A stretch of DNA of 64,000 nt from Enterococcaceae bacterium OF42-14pH9A (GTDB taxonomy: Bacteria > Bacillota > Bacilli > Lactobacillales > Enterococcaceae): NCBI GenBank assembly GCA_027692465.1, contig JAQEYU010000002.1, forward strand, positions 372,001 to 436,000, read 5' to 3'. Under the pieces are notes generated by a model, which ran no database searches, was not told where the DNA came from, and saw nothing but the letters and a program-made list of their open reading frames with translations. Shown here one piece after another: positions 36,952 to 47,060 of the stretch. The translations under genes were made by a program, and so were the position numbers. Within the stretch, counting starts at the first letter, position 1; each line of letters starts with the position of its first letter.

Positions 36952-37158
36952 ATCTTCACCCCGACTTTGCAGAACCTGCATTCGTTAACTGTATCAGCTG
37001 ACCGTAAGTGAAGCACACCCGGATATTGCCCAGCACTGTCTCCTATACCTGCTCAGTGGATCACTGACTTCAGCAGATAACAGACAGGACCAGATGGGAG
37101 ATCCTGCTGAAACTTTTTGATACTTGGGCACTCGTTTTAAGACTATGTGAATTGACTG

Positions 37159-37854
37159 CTACACCAGTTCCCGCACAAATTGCAGGACCATCTCGGCGGA
37201 GCGTTTGCCGGCTTCATCGATGAACTCATCAAAGGTCATGGCTGCATCGTGATCTGCTGTATCGCTGATGGCCCGAACCACCAGAAACGGAATTTCGAAC
37301 AGATAAGCCGTCTGAGCGACAGCAGCCCCTTCCATTTCATTGGCCAAGGCATCCGGGAAATGTGCTTTGATCGCGGCTGCTTTTGCCGGATCATTGACAA
37401 AAGTATCACCGGTCACGATCAGCCCTTTACGGACATGATGATCGGTAGCTTCGGCGGCTTTGGTCATTTCTGCCACCAGGTATTTACTGGCATCGAAGTA
37501 AAGGGGCATCCCCGCCGGCAATTGTCCATATTGGTAGCCGAAGCCGGTGACATCTACGTCAAAATAAGCCAGCTTCTCGGAAATGACGATATCCCCCACC
37601 TGCAGGCCTTCGCCGATTCCACCGGCCGAACCGGTGTTGATCACCATGTTGACACCGTAGCGCTGAATCAGCAGGCTGGTGATCGTGCTGGCAGCCACTT
37701 TACCAATCCCGGAGCGCACCAGGATTACCTCATGCCGACCGATCCCGCCGGACACAAACAGCGCCCCCGCCCGTTCCCAAGAGATGGGATTCTCGATTTG
37801 TTCCTTCAAAATTTTGACTTCCTGGTCCATCGCACCGATGATTCCGATTTTCAT
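37159..37854 (-). CDS. mtnN: 5'-methylthioadenosine/S-adenosylhomocysteine nucleosidase
   Basis: It hydrolyses MTA and SAH, and so takes part in methionine salvage and in making the AI-2 precursor. The protein begins MKIGIIGAMDQEVKIL; NTGSAGGIGEG, the catalytic Glu/Met segment ANEMEGAAVAQTAY and the Asp in AISDTAD are intact. Its 231 residues are normal. Third gene of nudF - small tail-anchored protein - mtnN, a known Lactobacillales arrangement. Confidence 0.95.
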   Translation of the reverse strand: MKIGIIGAMDQEVKILKEQIENPISWERAGALFVSGGIGRHEVILVRSGIGKVAASTITSLLIQRYGVNMVINTGSAGGIGEGLQVGDIVISEKLAYFDVDVTGFGYQYGQLPAGMPLYFDASKYLVAEMTKAAEATDHHVRKGLIVTGDTFVNDPAKAAAIKAHFPDALANEMEGAAVAQTAYLFEIPFLVVRAISDTADHDAAMTFDEFIDEAGKRSAEMVLQFVRELV

Positions 37855-37924
37855 AACAGCATAGCCTCCGTTTAATCCGGCAGTAGACAGCAGCTGACTG
37901 TTTACGCCGACTTTTTTTGCATTT

Positions 37925-38311
37925 TTACAAGAAGAATGTCGCCAGCATCACTACGACAATCAAAAGAGACACCACAATGATGGCGCCGATCAAAAAGCCG
38001 TTCAGCTCGCGGGACTTTTGATTTTCGACGGTGCGGGACTTCTTCAAAGGTTTGTTTTTCTTATTTTCTTTGCGGTAAAAGTTGTCAATCTGCTTTTCTG
38101 TTTTTTGCAGCTCTTTTTGCGTCTGCTTGTCGGTGATCGTCTGTGTCGGAACCGACTGACGGCGGGAGATATGAAAGGTTTTAACCGGTACGTCTGTCTG
38201 TGTCCGGGAGTCGTTTGGATTCGGGCGACTTGGTGCGGAATCTTGCAGACGGTCCTCCTGCTCCCGGCGTTCCCGCAGCGTCTGACGGGTAATCAGCGGC
38301 TTTTTACTCAT
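37925..38311 (-). CDS. small tail-anchored membrane protein
   Basis: This 128-residue protein has a basic, low-complexity N-terminal part (MSKKPLITRQTLRERREQE, rich in Lys, Gln and Thr) and one C-terminal membrane helix (FLIGAIIVVSLLIVVVMLATFF). The ATG at 38311 overlaps the nudF stop by 8 bp. The position between nudF and mtnN is conserved in relatives, but the function is unknown. Confidence 0.75.
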   Translation of the reverse strand: MSKKPLITRQTLRERREQEDRLQDSAPSRPNPNDSRTQTDVPVKTFHISRRQSVPTQTITDKQTQKELQKTEKQIDNFYRKENKKNKPLKKSRTVENQKSRELNGFLIGAIIVVSLLIVVVMLATFFL

Positions 38312-38885
38312 CGCCGCCACTTCCCTTGCCGCATTCGATCAGTTCCCAGTACTGAATTGCGTACAGCGACTTGGCATCACAAATAGTCCCGGCAGCGACA
38401 GCAGCTTTGGCTTCTGCCAGCGTCAGCTCATAGACCTCGATCACTTCATCGTCGTCCATCGCCCGGGGATTTTCCATCTTCACCATTCCGTGTGCCCGGT
38501 AGACATGCAGCATCTCATTGGCAAAGCCCGGCGAAAGATACATGGAAGCCAGATGCTCCATGCGCTCCGGACGATAACCGGTCTCTTCTTCCAATTCCCG
38601 AGCACCGGTCGTCTCCGGATGCGTCCCTTCTCCCGGATCGATCTTACCGGCAGGAATTTCCAAAATGACTTTTTCCAGCGGTTTACGGAACTGACGGACA
38701 AAGAGCATTTTGTTTTCCGGTGTGATTGCGACGATTCCGACACCGCCGGGATGAAAGACCAGCTCCCGTTTGGCGGTACCGCCGTTTGGCAGAGCGACCT
38801 CGTCCAATACGACATCGATGATCTTGCCATGAAAGATCTCTTTGCGGCTGATGGTTTTTTCTTCAAAATTTTCAAAAGAAAGCAT
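38304..38885 (-). CDS. nudF: NUDIX hydrolase, ADP-ribose pyrophosphatase type
   Basis: It cleaves ADP-ribose to AMP and ribose 5-phosphate. The Nudix box GKIDPGEG ... ARELEEETGY is complete, and the N-terminal KIDVVLDEVALPNGG and LFVRQFRKP segments match ADP-ribose pyrophosphatases. Start ATG follows GGGAGTGCA. First gene of the operon with mtnN. Confidence 0.9.
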   Translation of the reverse strand: MLSFENFEEKTISRKEIFHGKIIDVVLDEVALPNGGTAKRELVFHPGGVGIVAITPENKMLFVRQFRKPLEKVILEIPAGKIDPGEGTHPETTGARELEEETGYRPERMEHLASMYLSPGFANEMLHVYRAHGMVKMENPRAMDDDEVIEVYELTLAEAKAAVAAGTICDAKSLYAIQYWELIECGKGSGGDE

Positions 38886-39152
38886 TGCACTCCCACTTTC
38901 GTTTTCGTTATTCTATCTGTAGCAGACAGTTTTTGGCGGTCAGGCTTCCGGCAGGAAAAATACCCTTTCAAATCCCGGAAAAGCAGGCGCTTTTCCTGTA
39001 AGTATACACGTTTTTACCGGCCTCTGCCGTTAATTTTACCATAAGAAATCTTATGTTTTTCCTAAATTGAAAAAATCAACCCTTAGTCTGATTTTTTTTG
39101 TTATGGCTGCGTGATAGAATGTTTTTGTAGTCAACAAATTGTTGAAAAACCG

Positions 39153-39307
39153 GGGGCTGTCGGAAAATTTTGCCGGGATCTGAATTTTGGAAATTCTTGT
39201 ATCAAAACAATGAGTAACCTCTTGCTTAGGAAAGTCTAAACAGATTTTGACTCGGCTTTTGATGCACAGGATCAGAGGATCTGTCGGCGGCCTTTTTCGA
39301 CACACCC
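39153..39307. mobile_element. MITE-like element, diverged copy
   Basis: The left end GGGGCTGTCGGAAAA and inverted right end GGGTGTGTCGAAAAA enclose an interior (GGGATCTGAATTTTGG ... AATGAGTAA) related to 49210-49369. It ends 78 bp before xpaC. 38886-39152 holds no gene that I can see. Confidence 0.55.
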
Positions 39308-39384
39308 AAAGCTCCGCCAATATATGCGGGAAATTTCACCCGCCTGCTGAAACATTGTCAGCAAACACTCAGGAGGATATCAAA

Positions 39385-40062
39385 ATGAAAAAAATCATCC
39401 TATATTCACTCATCGGCATCCCGGTATTTTTCGGCCTGTTGGTGATTCTGGCCGGTTCAACGGACGTGCTGCCTTTTACACTGGTGATCGGCGGTATCAT
39501 CCTGGTTTGGCTGGGACTGAAGGGCTCTTCCCCGAAAAAGGTGCTGGCTCCCAAAGTCGTACCGGTTATGACCAAGGAAAAAGAAGCCCACTACCTTGAA
39601 ACCGGCATGACTCAAAGCGAGATTGAATTTTTCCGGGACACCATGGGCCAGACAAAAGAACAGATTCAGCAGCTGCAAAACAATATCAACAAAAATGCCA
39701 AGCTGAAAGCCATCGACCTGCGACATGATACGCTGCGGGCCTCCAAGGCACTGTTCAAGGAATTGGTAAAAGAGCCGCAAAAGCTCCACTGCGCCAACCA
39801 TTTTCTCTATACCCATCTGCCGAACATGGTGGATTTGACGGACAAGTTCATCGAGATCAACGAACATGAGATCAAGAGCCGAGAAACCTACGAAAAGATC
39901 GAAGAAAGTTCCCAGATCATCGACCAGATGGCCTCATTGATCGCACAGGACTACCAACAGTTCGTAGCCGATGACTTAGAAGACATGGATATCGAGCTTT
40001 CGATTGCCAAACAGAGCCTAAAACGGGATAATATGAATAGCACAACGGTGGAAAAAATCTAG
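39385..40062 (+). CDS. xpaC: XpaC-like protein (5-bromo-4-chloroindolyl phosphate hydrolysis family)
   Basis: Of 225 residues, two N-terminal membrane helices (about 5-48, IILYSLIGIPVFFGLLVILA) precede a long helical coiled-coil-like cytoplasmic domain (KEQIQQLQNNINKNAKL). This is the XpaC family, always near telA. Its biochemical role is unsettled despite the family name. Start ATG follows AGGAGGATATCAAA. Confidence 0.85.
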   Translation: MKKIILYSLIGIPVFFGLLVILAGSTDVLPFTLVIGGIILVWLGLKGSSPKKVLAPKVVPVMTKEKEAHYLETGMTQSEIEFFRDTMGQTKEQIQQLQNNINKNAKLKAIDLRHDTLRASKALFKELVKEPQKLHCANHFLYTHLPNMVDLTDKFIEINEHEIKSRETYEKIEESSQIIDQMASLIAQDYQQFVADDLEDMDIELSIAKQSLKRDNMNSTTVEKI

Positions 40063-40094
40063 CCAGCCGGCTAGATTTTTTTCGAATCAGCTTC

Positions 40095-40124
40095 GGGTGT
40101 GTCTAGAACGTTTTCAGACACGCC
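40095..40124. repeat. 30-bp internal-deletion derivative of the MITE-like element
   Basis: GGGTGTGTCTAGAACG and TTTTCAGACACGCC bring the two element ends together, followed by TA. It lies between xpaC and telA. Confidence 0.6.
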
Positions 40125-40250
40125 TACGCTCCCGAAAATTCACAGAAGCATTGCCCCGGAGCGCAGGTACACGCTCCTTCTCAACGACAACCCCGACGAA
40201 GGGCCGGCCACAGCTGCTCTTCGTCCGATCACATTATTGGAGGAATGAAA

Positions 40251-41459
40251 ATGACCGAAAACAACCTACCTCAACAACCGGTACAAAATGTCGATTCTAC
40301 ATTGGAGGATCTGTTGAACAGCCCCTTCACTACTCCGGTGGGTTCCTTGACTGAAACCCAAAAAACCGAGATCAGCGCCTTGCAGGAACAACAAAAGGCC
40401 GATCGTCTGGTGGACAAACTGCCGCCGGAACGCCAAGCCCAAGCCAAAGAGCTGGCCGATAAAATCGATGCCACCGATCAACAGGGAGTCATCACATATG
40501 GTGCCGTAGCTCAACAAAAACTCAGCGAATTTTCGCAGTCGATGCTCAATCACGTCCAGGCCAACGATATCGGGCCGGTGGGTGACAGTTTGACCGAGCT
40601 GATGTATCGTTTAAACGAAGCCAATCCCGATGATCTGCGGGCTGGTGAAGGCAATCTTTTCAAGCGGATGTTCGGCAAAGTCAAACAATCTATCTATGAA
40701 ATCACAGCCAAGTATCAGAAGATTGGTGCCCAGATCGACAAGATTGCGGTCAAGTTGGACAAAGAAAAAGACGGCTTGTTGAAAGACAATCTGATGCTGG
40801 AGCAGCTTTATCATAAAAACAAAGACTATTTTGATGCCTTGAACATCTACATCGCAGCCGGCGAATTGAAGGCTGAAGAACTGAAAACCACGATCATCCC
40901 CGAAGCCATGGCCAAAGCCCAAGCTTCCGGCGATCAGATGGACGTGCAAATCGTCAATGATTACAGCCAATTTCTGGACCGCTTGGACAAACGGACTCAT
41001 GATCTGCGGCTGGCACGGCAGATTACTATCCAGCAGGCTCCTCAGATCCGCCTGATCCAGAATACCAATCAGGCACTGGCGGAAAAGATCCAAGCTTCCA
41101 TCAACACAGCAATCCCATTGTGGAAAAATCAGGTGGTCATCGCCTTGACCCTCCTGCGTCAAAAAGACGCAGTCACCGCGCAACGGCAAGTATCTGAAAC
41201 TACCAATGAGCTGCTGAAGAAAAACTCGGAAATGCTGAAAGTCTCCGCCATCGAAACCGCCAAAGAAAACGAGCGGGGCATCGTGGATATCGAGACTTTA
41301 CAAAAGACCCAAAACGACCTGGTGGAAACCATTCAGGAAACCCTGCGGATCCAACAAGAAGGCAAAGAGAAACGCCGAGCTGCCGAAATCGAATTGGGAA
41401 CCATGGAAGAAGACCTCAAAAACAAATTGCTGGAACTCACTTCCGGCAATGGGAAATAA
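40251..41459 (+). CDS. telA: TelA-family toxic anion resistance protein
   Basis: This 402-residue, almost fully helical soluble protein has a disordered N-terminus (to about residue 60) and the TelA core ([42 protein letters not shown]). Relatives are linked to tellurite and envelope stress tolerance. The ATG at 40251 (MTENNLPQQ) is 7 bases from GGAGG; the ATG at 40245 is too close to it. Operon with xpaC. Confidence 0.9.
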   Translation: MTENNLPQQPVQNVDSTLEDLLNSPFTTPVGSLTETQKTEISALQEQQKADRLVDKLPPERQAQAKELADKIDATDQQGVITYGAVAQQKLSEFSQSMLNHVQANDIGPVGDSLTELMYRLNEANPDDLRAGEGNLFKRMFGKVKQSIYEITAKYQKIGAQIDKIAVKLDKEKDGLLKDNLMLEQLYHKNKDYFDALNIYIAAGELKAEELKTTIIPEAMAKAQASGDQMDVQIVNDYSQFLDRLDKRTHDLRLARQITIQQAPQIRLIQNTNQALAEKIQASINTAIPLWKNQVVIALTLLRQKDAVTAQRQVSETTNELLKKNSEMLKVSAIETAKENERGIVDIETLQKTQNDLVETIQETLRIQQEGKEKRRAAEIELGTMEEDLKNKLLELTSGNGK

Positions 41460-41536
41460 AAAATTGGCGGAAAATCCGGGCTCTTAATCCGGAGGCTGCT
41501 CAAAAGTCAATTGTATTCGTCTTTATCTGAAGTATC

Positions 41537-41587
41537 AAAAAATGAGCTGTATCTCTCGCAATTGACGAGGGATACAGCTCATTTTCT
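41537..41587. terminator. terminator after telA
   Basis: AAAATGAGCTGTAT pairs with ATACAGCTCATTTT, with A- and T-runs on either side. Confidence 0.85.
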
Positions 41588-41711
41588 TGTTCGTTTATCC
41601 TTTTTCATCCGCCAGTTTCACTATCTGCTTAAGATTCGCGCAAAAACCGCGTAACGGCCCTTTGTACGCGCATATTGGTCAAATTACTCGACCAACTTTT
41701 ATTATAACCAT

Positions 41712-41767
41712 AATTTCGGCAAAAAGTCCGTAAAATCTGGATTTCTCCGGCATTGTCAGACACACCC
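41712..41767. repeat. truncated MITE-like copy (right half)
   Basis: ATTTCGGCAAAAAGTCCG and the end TGTCAGACACACCC match the right third of 3945-4104, followed by TA. The left part is missing. 41588-41711 and 41768-41862 contain no gene. Confidence 0.65.
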
Positions 41768-41862
41768 TAACACTTTTCACTTATTATTGAATTTTCAGGG
41801 TATATGTTTCTTCAATAAAGTGATTATACCTCAAAGAACTAGCTTCTTCTTCTCCAGTTTTT

Positions 41863-43253
41863 ATCACTAGTGTTGCATAAATTCATTTAGAATATTCTGA
41901 TTATTTATTTCTCTGAAAAAATGTTCAAAAACACGAATGCTTACGCAAGGGATGACTATTCCAGAAATTTTTTTCAGATTATTCAGCTAAATTTTTAGGC
42001 AACAACGACATTTCCCTGCGCTATCATGTTGGAACTAAATGTTCAAGCCATTCTTCTGCGCTTTGGAAAATCAAATAACGAAAAAATCGTTTGATTTGAA
42101 AAATAGTACAGGTTGTCTTTGTTTCCAGTTTGATCAGATAGGTCAACAGACTGGCAATCATGGTTAAGATCAATTGGTTGATCATGCCTTGTTCGCTTTG
42201 TGAAAAATACCTTTTGATCGTCATGTGCTGCTTGATGTGATTAAAAAATAATTCAATCTGCCAACGTGATTTATACGCTTCAGCAACTTCTGTGGAAGTC
42301 CAGTCAAGCCGGTTTGTAATGAACTGAAGAACCTTGCCCTTATCATCTTTGGTCGTCACCAAATGGTAGCGATAGGTCAGATAACCGGGCCCACCCAATG
42401 TGACCATTTGGTCCTTTAAGACATGCTCGTCAATTGATTTTTCAAGAGTTTCCAAGACAGTGACTTTTGTGTTTTTCTTGATCCAAGTCACGAAAAAATA
42501 GCCGCCATCGTGCATCTCATCCATCTTTTTAAAGTCCAGGTAGCCACGGTCATACACATAGGTTGCTTCCGGTTTGTTCACCAGAACGTCCAGTTGGCTC
42601 CTGTCATGTTCTTTCGCATGGGTAATAGTGAAATCATCCGGATAAAAGTTTTCATTGTCCATGAAGCAAAGTTTCAAATGAAGTTTGACACCACTTTTTG
42701 TTTTCCGGAAATCTGCCCAGCTGTATAGGTTTTTGTTCAGTGAAAAAGTAGAAGAATCAATCAAATAAAGACAATTCCGTTTGTTCACCGGCTTTTTGGT
42801 TTGAACTTTTTCCAGCAGCTGACAAAAGATAGCCATCAGGACTTCAGGATCCAATGCCGGCAAGATCCGGGAAAGTTGGCAATAACTGATACTTTCCAGT
42901 TCAACTTCTTTTCGTAGATCAGCTGAAACCATTGATAGATCAATGTCTCTGTAGCTCTCTTTCTCTTCATTGATAGCATACAGAAACAGCAGGAGCGCTT
43001 TTGAAAAGACGAGTTTCTTTTGGTACTTGTCGAATGAATTGATCTTTTCACGAGCTGCAGATAGCAATTTCTCGAATTGAATGAAAGAAAACCATTTATT
43101 AAAAGCTGAATTTGCTTTATACTTATCCATGTGTTAGTCCTTTTTATTGGTCTTGGATAAGTCATCCAAGTTCAGTATAAAGGACTTTTTTGTCTATTGG
43201 AATAAGAAGCAATATTTCGTGGAACATAAAATGTTTCATGCAACACTAGTGAT
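41863..43253. mobile_element. IS4-family insertion sequence
   Basis: Perfect 16-bp inverted ends ATCACTAGTGTTGCAT (41863-41878) and its complement (43238-43253) bound one transposase gene. The outer CACTAGTG is itself a palindrome, so it may be part of the ends or of a duplicated target. No other target duplication is seen. A solo end with the same 15 bases occurs at 48270-48284. Confidence 0.85.
42024..43130 (-). CDS. IS4-family transposase
   Basis: This 368-residue DDE transposase has the first Asp in LYLIDSSTFSL, the second in YVYDRGYLDF and the Y-R-E-K signature in YKSRWQIELFFNHIKQ. It is full length and apparently intact. The base composition is more AT-rich than the surrounding core genes. 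Confidence 0.92.
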   Translation of the reverse strand: MDKYKANSAFNKWFSFIQFEKLLSAAREKINSFDKYQKKLVFSKALLLFLYAINEEKESYRDIDLSMVSADLRKEVELESISYCQLSRILPALDPEVLMAIFCQLLEKVQTKKPVNKRNCLYLIDSSTFSLNKNLYSWADFRKTKSGVKLHLKLCFMDNENFYPDDFTITHAKEHDRSQLDVLVNKPEATYVYDRGYLDFKKMDEMHDGGYFFVTWIKKNTKVTVLETLEKSIDEHVLKDQMVTLGGPGYLTYRYHLVTTKDDKGKVLQFITNRLDWTSTEVAEAYKSRWQIELFFNHIKQHMTIKRYFSQSEQGMINQLILTMIASLLTYLIKLETKTTCTIFQIKRFFRYLIFQSAEEWLEHLVPT

Positions 43254-43745
43254 TACCACACTTTCATAGTGATTTGCTGGGGAAACTTTGATTCCATGAG
43301 CTTGCTTTGTATGTTTGACAGCCTCCCATGCGGCCTTCAGATTCGATCTTTTTAGGTTACCTGCGATGAGATCATCAATCATATCATCTTGAGTTCTTGT
43401 ATCTCCCTGGGAAATCTTCGCAGTATATATCAAGTTTTCAGGGCTGATTTTTGATAATTTTTCATCACTTATCGCTCTGGAACTTATTCCTTCATATTTC
43501 GCACGTTTATGATATTGGTAATAAATCTCCCCCGCCTTCTTTTTTCTCCAAATTGAAGACTCGTGAACATTTGCGATTACAGACAGATGCTTGATCCATG
43601 CTGAAAACGATCTTTGGGTTGACTGCCAGGCTCTGGAATCTTCCACTTCCTTCAAAAGTTTATAGAGATCCACCCAAGACTGTTTTTCCAACGTCAACAA
43701 GTCTTTTATTTTGGCTTCAGTTTTTAAAAGATCCACATATATCAC
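43236..43745 (-). pseudogene. 3'-truncated gene cut by the insertion sequence
   Basis: The 169-residue reading frame is helical and basic (SAWIKHLSVIANVHESSIWRKKKAGEIYYQYHKRAK). Its last codons (VVITSVA) and stop lie in the insertion-sequence end, so the natural C-terminus is lost. I do not recognise the family. It could be part of a plasmid, integrative-element or restriction gene, which is speculation. Confidence 0.65.
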
Positions 43746-44134
43746 CCCATTTTTACTCTATCACGAAAGAGTAATTAATTCCAAACTTTTATGAGCTATC
43801 ATTTAGCCCACTGAAAATCTCAAACGGACATTCGTATTATTAGTTTGAAGAAGTCTGACCATTTGAGGCTTGTCTTGGCGCTTTTTTTTAGTGGCGTTCT
43901 GATTCAGTCGTTTCATTTCCCCTACATCCGGGCGGAAAACGGATTTTCTTTCTTAAATGCGTCAATATCATACAAGAAGTGTGCCCCTATTTCCTGTTAT
44001 ACTGATAAGGAGAATGAAATTATCAAGATTATAATTAAGGGCGTACTATCGGAATAAAGTTAAAAACAAGGGCTTCCCTCTTGGCTAGGAATCACCGAGT
44101 TTTTTGCCCTATTTCAGAAAGGAGGAGTGAGGTG
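43746..44134. other. gene-free stretch before an AraC gene
   Basis: A TATACT box at about 43998 is preceded by no good -35. A TTG-initiated frame at 43845-44057 with a hydrophobic N-terminus has no ribosome binding site and was not accepted as a gene. Confidence 0.3.
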
Positions 44135-44965
44135 ATGAAAGATATCTGTTATGACGAAGAGTTGGGAATCGAAGCTTATCGATTTGTCGGTGTTGCTCAG
44201 GAATTTCCAAACCATTCCCATGACTACTATGTAATCGGGCTGATTGAGGAGGGCGTCCGCCGACTGACTGTCAACAATCGCGACTACACCATCGGGCCGG
44301 GGGACCTGATGACCTTCAATCCGATGGACAACCACGCCTGCACACAACTTGAGAGCGGCGGTCTTAGTTACCGCTGTATCAATATCAGCATAAAACTGAT
44401 GCAGACAACGGTGCGCGAGGTCTTGAGCAATGATGAACTGCGCCGCTTTCGAGAGCCTGTCCAGTACAAGACCGAAGATGCTGCCGCTTTTCATGAACTT
44501 CATACTTGTATTATGAAGGGGAATTCCGGTTTTAAGAAAGAAGAATTGTTTCTCCTATTTATGGAGCGGCTATTACTCAGTTATACGGCAGGCACAACTA
44601 CCGATACGATGCAAATCCAACGCCAAGAACTCGAGGCCGTTTGTACCTTTTTGGAGAACAATTATACCAAGCGTACGACGTTGGATGAACTTGCCAAAAT
44701 CGCCCAGATGAATAAGTACACACTCATTCGGACGTTTACGCGATTAATGGGGATTACCCCTTACCGTTACCTTGAAAACATACGGATCAGCAATGCAAAA
44801 AAACTCTTAAAAAACGGCGTCGACCTGTCGACTGTGGCCCTACAGACCGGATTTTCCGATCAAAGCCATTTTAGCATCTTTTTTGGTCGGTTTATCGGTT
44901 TGTCACCAGGGCAGTATCAGGCGATTTTTAACGCTAAAAAGAAGAAAGGCGGACCCTCTGTATGA
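44135..44965 (+). CDS. AraC-family regulator of a drug/metabolite exporter
   Basis: Of 276 residues, the N-terminal cupin (FPNHSHDYYVIGLIEEG, FNPMDNHACTQL) and C-terminal AraC domain (TLDELAKIAQMNKYTLIRTF, STVALQTGFSDQSHF) are both complete. Start ATG 44135 follows AAAGGAGGAGTGAGGTG. Its stop overlaps the exporter start by 4 bp, so they are co-expressed; the regulator probably controls this exporter (inference). Confidence 0.88.
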   Translation: MKDICYDEELGIEAYRFVGVAQEFPNHSHDYYVIGLIEEGVRRLTVNNRDYTIGPGDLMTFNPMDNHACTQLESGGLSYRCINISIKLMQTTVREVLSNDELRRFREPVQYKTEDAAAFHELHTCIMKGNSGFKKEELFLLFMERLLLSYTAGTTTDTMQIQRQELEAVCTFLENNYTKRTTLDELAKIAQMNKYTLIRTFTRLMGITPYRYLENIRISNAKKLLKNGVDLSTVALQTGFSDQSHFSIFFGRFIGLSPGQYQAIFNAKKKKGGPSV

Positions 44966-45897
44966 AGCAACCGAAACAATCTACACAACTCGGACACCTT
45001 GCAGCTATCATCACCATCCTGATATGGGGGACTACTTTCATTTCCACTAAGATCCTGTTGCGCAGCTTTAGTCCCATCGAAATCTTATTTCTCCGCTTTG
45101 CGATCGGGTTCATACTTCTTTTCTTACTGGCGCCCAAACGACTAAAACTCACAAGCAGACGGCAGAAAGGGCTCTTGGCTGCAGCTGGTATCAGCGGGAT
45201 TACTTTGTATTACCTGCTGGAAAATGTCGCACTGACTATGACGACAGCCAGCAATGTAGGCATCATCATCACTATCGCCCCCTTTTTCACAGGGCTGCTT
45301 TCGACTTGGTTTTTAAAACAAGAAAATCCGAAATGGTGGTTTTATGCAGGTTTCGTTCTGGCGCTTTTCGGTATCGGACTGATCAGCTTGGGGGGAAACA
45401 GTTTACAGCTGAACCCCACCGGTGATCTGCTGGCAATCCTCGCAGCAGCTACCTGGGCCGTATACTCTATCCTGACACGCAAAATCAGTGAGTTGGGACA
45501 CAATATCGTGCAAAGCACCCGGTACGTGTTCGGCTACGGGCTGCTGTTCATGCTGCCAATGTGCTTTGTTATGAATTTTCAGTTACAATGGCGGCAATTC
45601 ACCTCCGTGACAAACTGGGGCAATCTGCTCTTCTTGGGGGTGGCGGCCTCTGCCCTTTGTTTTGTTACTTGGAATACGGCCGTGGGAATTTTAGGAGCAG
45701 TTAAAACCAGCGTCTATATCTACCTTGTGCCGATCGCCACTGTGGCGACGTCGGTATTGATTCTAAAGGAGCCCTTGACTCCGATGATCATTATTGGGAC
45801 GAGCCTGACACTGATTGGCTTGTGGCTGTCTAAAACAAGACTTTTCGAAAGCAAGTCGACTGAAGACATGGATCAAAAAATGCGTACAGAGCTTTGA
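44962..45897 (+). CDS. EamA/DMT-family transporter
   Basis: This 311-residue protein has ten predicted membrane helices in two EamA repeats (ITILIWGTTFISTKILL ... LLAILAAATWAVYSILT). Members export amino acids, metabolites or drugs; the substrate is not evident. Coupled to the AraC gene just upstream. Confidence 0.9.
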   Translation: MKQPKQSTQLGHLAAIITILIWGTTFISTKILLRSFSPIEILFLRFAIGFILLFLLAPKRLKLTSRRQKGLLAAAGISGITLYYLLENVALTMTTASNVGIIITIAPFFTGLLSTWFLKQENPKWWFYAGFVLALFGIGLISLGGNSLQLNPTGDLLAILAAATWAVYSILTRKISELGHNIVQSTRYVFGYGLLFMLPMCFVMNFQLQWRQFTSVTNWGNLLFLGVAASALCFVTWNTAVGILGAVKTSVYIYLVPIATVATSVLILKEPLTPMIIIGTSLTLIGLWLSKTRLFESKSTEDMDQKMRTEL

Positions 45898-45974
45898 CAC
45901 CTTGGAAAAAATGAAGCATCTGCCCACAGCGTTCTCAGCCACGTTCTAACAAAAATAGGAAAGAAGGCTGCATA

Positions 45975-46880
45975 ATGACAGTTACATTCAGAAACTATAC
46001 TTCTCAGGCACTTTTTACCGAAGACTATGAAAAGGTCCGCAATTTTTTGCGTAAGATTAACCAAGATCAACTAAATTATCCTGGATTCACCTGGGGACGT
46101 TGGGAGTGGTTAACTACCCATACCGTTCTAGACCGGGATTCACTAGATAAGATTGGTCTTTGGGAAGTCGATGGTGAAGTCGCCGCTTTAGCTACTTATG
46201 AATCTGCATTAGGAGATGCTTATCTTTTCTCAGAGAAGAAATACCAATCCTTGCAGCCAGAGATGCTTGCATTTGCCAAGCAGAGTCTGGTGGGAGTAAA
46301 CGGTCTGCGGGTCATCATCGATAATAATAATCGCGAGCTGCAAAGAGCAGCAATTACAGCCGGCTTTATCCCGACGAACGAGCAGGAACATACCGCACAG
46401 TTGGACATTTCCGACAGCCTTTCCTATCAATTACCGGAAGGCTATCGAATCGTCAGTATGGCCGATGGTTGGGACTTCGAAAAATATAATGAAGTGATGT
46501 GGCGGGGCTTTGATCATGAGGGACCTGTGCCCAATGATCCTGAAGCTATCCGGATTGGTAAAGAAATGTTGTCCAGTCCCTGCGTCGATCCTCAAATCAT
46601 CTTGGCAATCACAGCTCCGAATGGAGACTATGTCGCCCATTGCGGAATGTGGTACACCCCAGGAGATAACTATGCACTGGTAGAACCGGTAGCGACTGAT
46701 CCAGCCTATCGGATGAAGGGGCTCGGAAAGGCGGTAGTCCTGGAGGCCGTAAAACGCTGTGGAAAATTGGGAGCAAAGATTGCATTAGTAGGCTCACCTC
46801 AACAGTTTTACTATAATATCGGCTTCTACCCCATCTCTACCGGCAGCTGGTGGGAATACAAGACGAAAGGGAGCCGTTAG
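45975..46880 (+). CDS. GNAT-family N-acetyltransferase
   Basis: This 301-residue protein has the acetyl-CoA-binding signature in VEPVATDPAYRMKGLGKAVV near residues 230-250. The extended N-terminal half has a weak second GNAT-like region, suggesting a tandem arrangement. Substrate unknown. AGGAAAGAAGG precedes ATG 45975, and a strong terminator follows. Confidence 0.85.
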   Translation: MTVTFRNYTSQALFTEDYEKVRNFLRKINQDQLNYPGFTWGRWEWLTTHTVLDRDSLDKIGLWEVDGEVAALATYESALGDAYLFSEKKYQSLQPEMLAFAKQSLVGVNGLRVIIDNNNRELQRAAITAGFIPTNEQEHTAQLDISDSLSYQLPEGYRIVSMADGWDFEKYNEVMWRGFDHEGPVPNDPEAIRIGKEMLSSPCVDPQIILAITAPNGDYVAHCGMWYTPGDNYALVEPVATDPAYRMKGLGKAVVLEAVKRCGKLGAKIALVGSPQQFYYNIGFYPISTGSWWEYKTKGSR

Positions 46881-46894
46881 TCACTGAGAAGACG

Positions 46895-46950
46895 AAAGAG
46901 AGCATGCTTTGGGACACATGGTTGTGACCAAAAGCATGCTCTCTTTTTTT
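46895..46950 (+). terminator. terminator after the acetyltransferase
   Basis: AAAGAGAGCATGCTTTGG pairs with CCAAAAGCATGCTCTCTTT, followed by T-run. Confidence 0.88.
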
Positions 46951-47060
46951 GAACAAGTTAGACCTATTTTGAGTAGTCGTACCACTAACTTCTGCGTGGA
47001 AATACCGGTGAGACTTGGGTTGCAGATACCCATCGTTAGACGATAGTAAAATGCTTCACA

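Noticed and set aside
43845..44057. 70-codon frame with a hydrophobic, signal-peptide-like N-terminus
   Set aside because: It depends on a TTG start with no ribosome binding site and lies in an AT-rich leader region; it was not supported as a gene.
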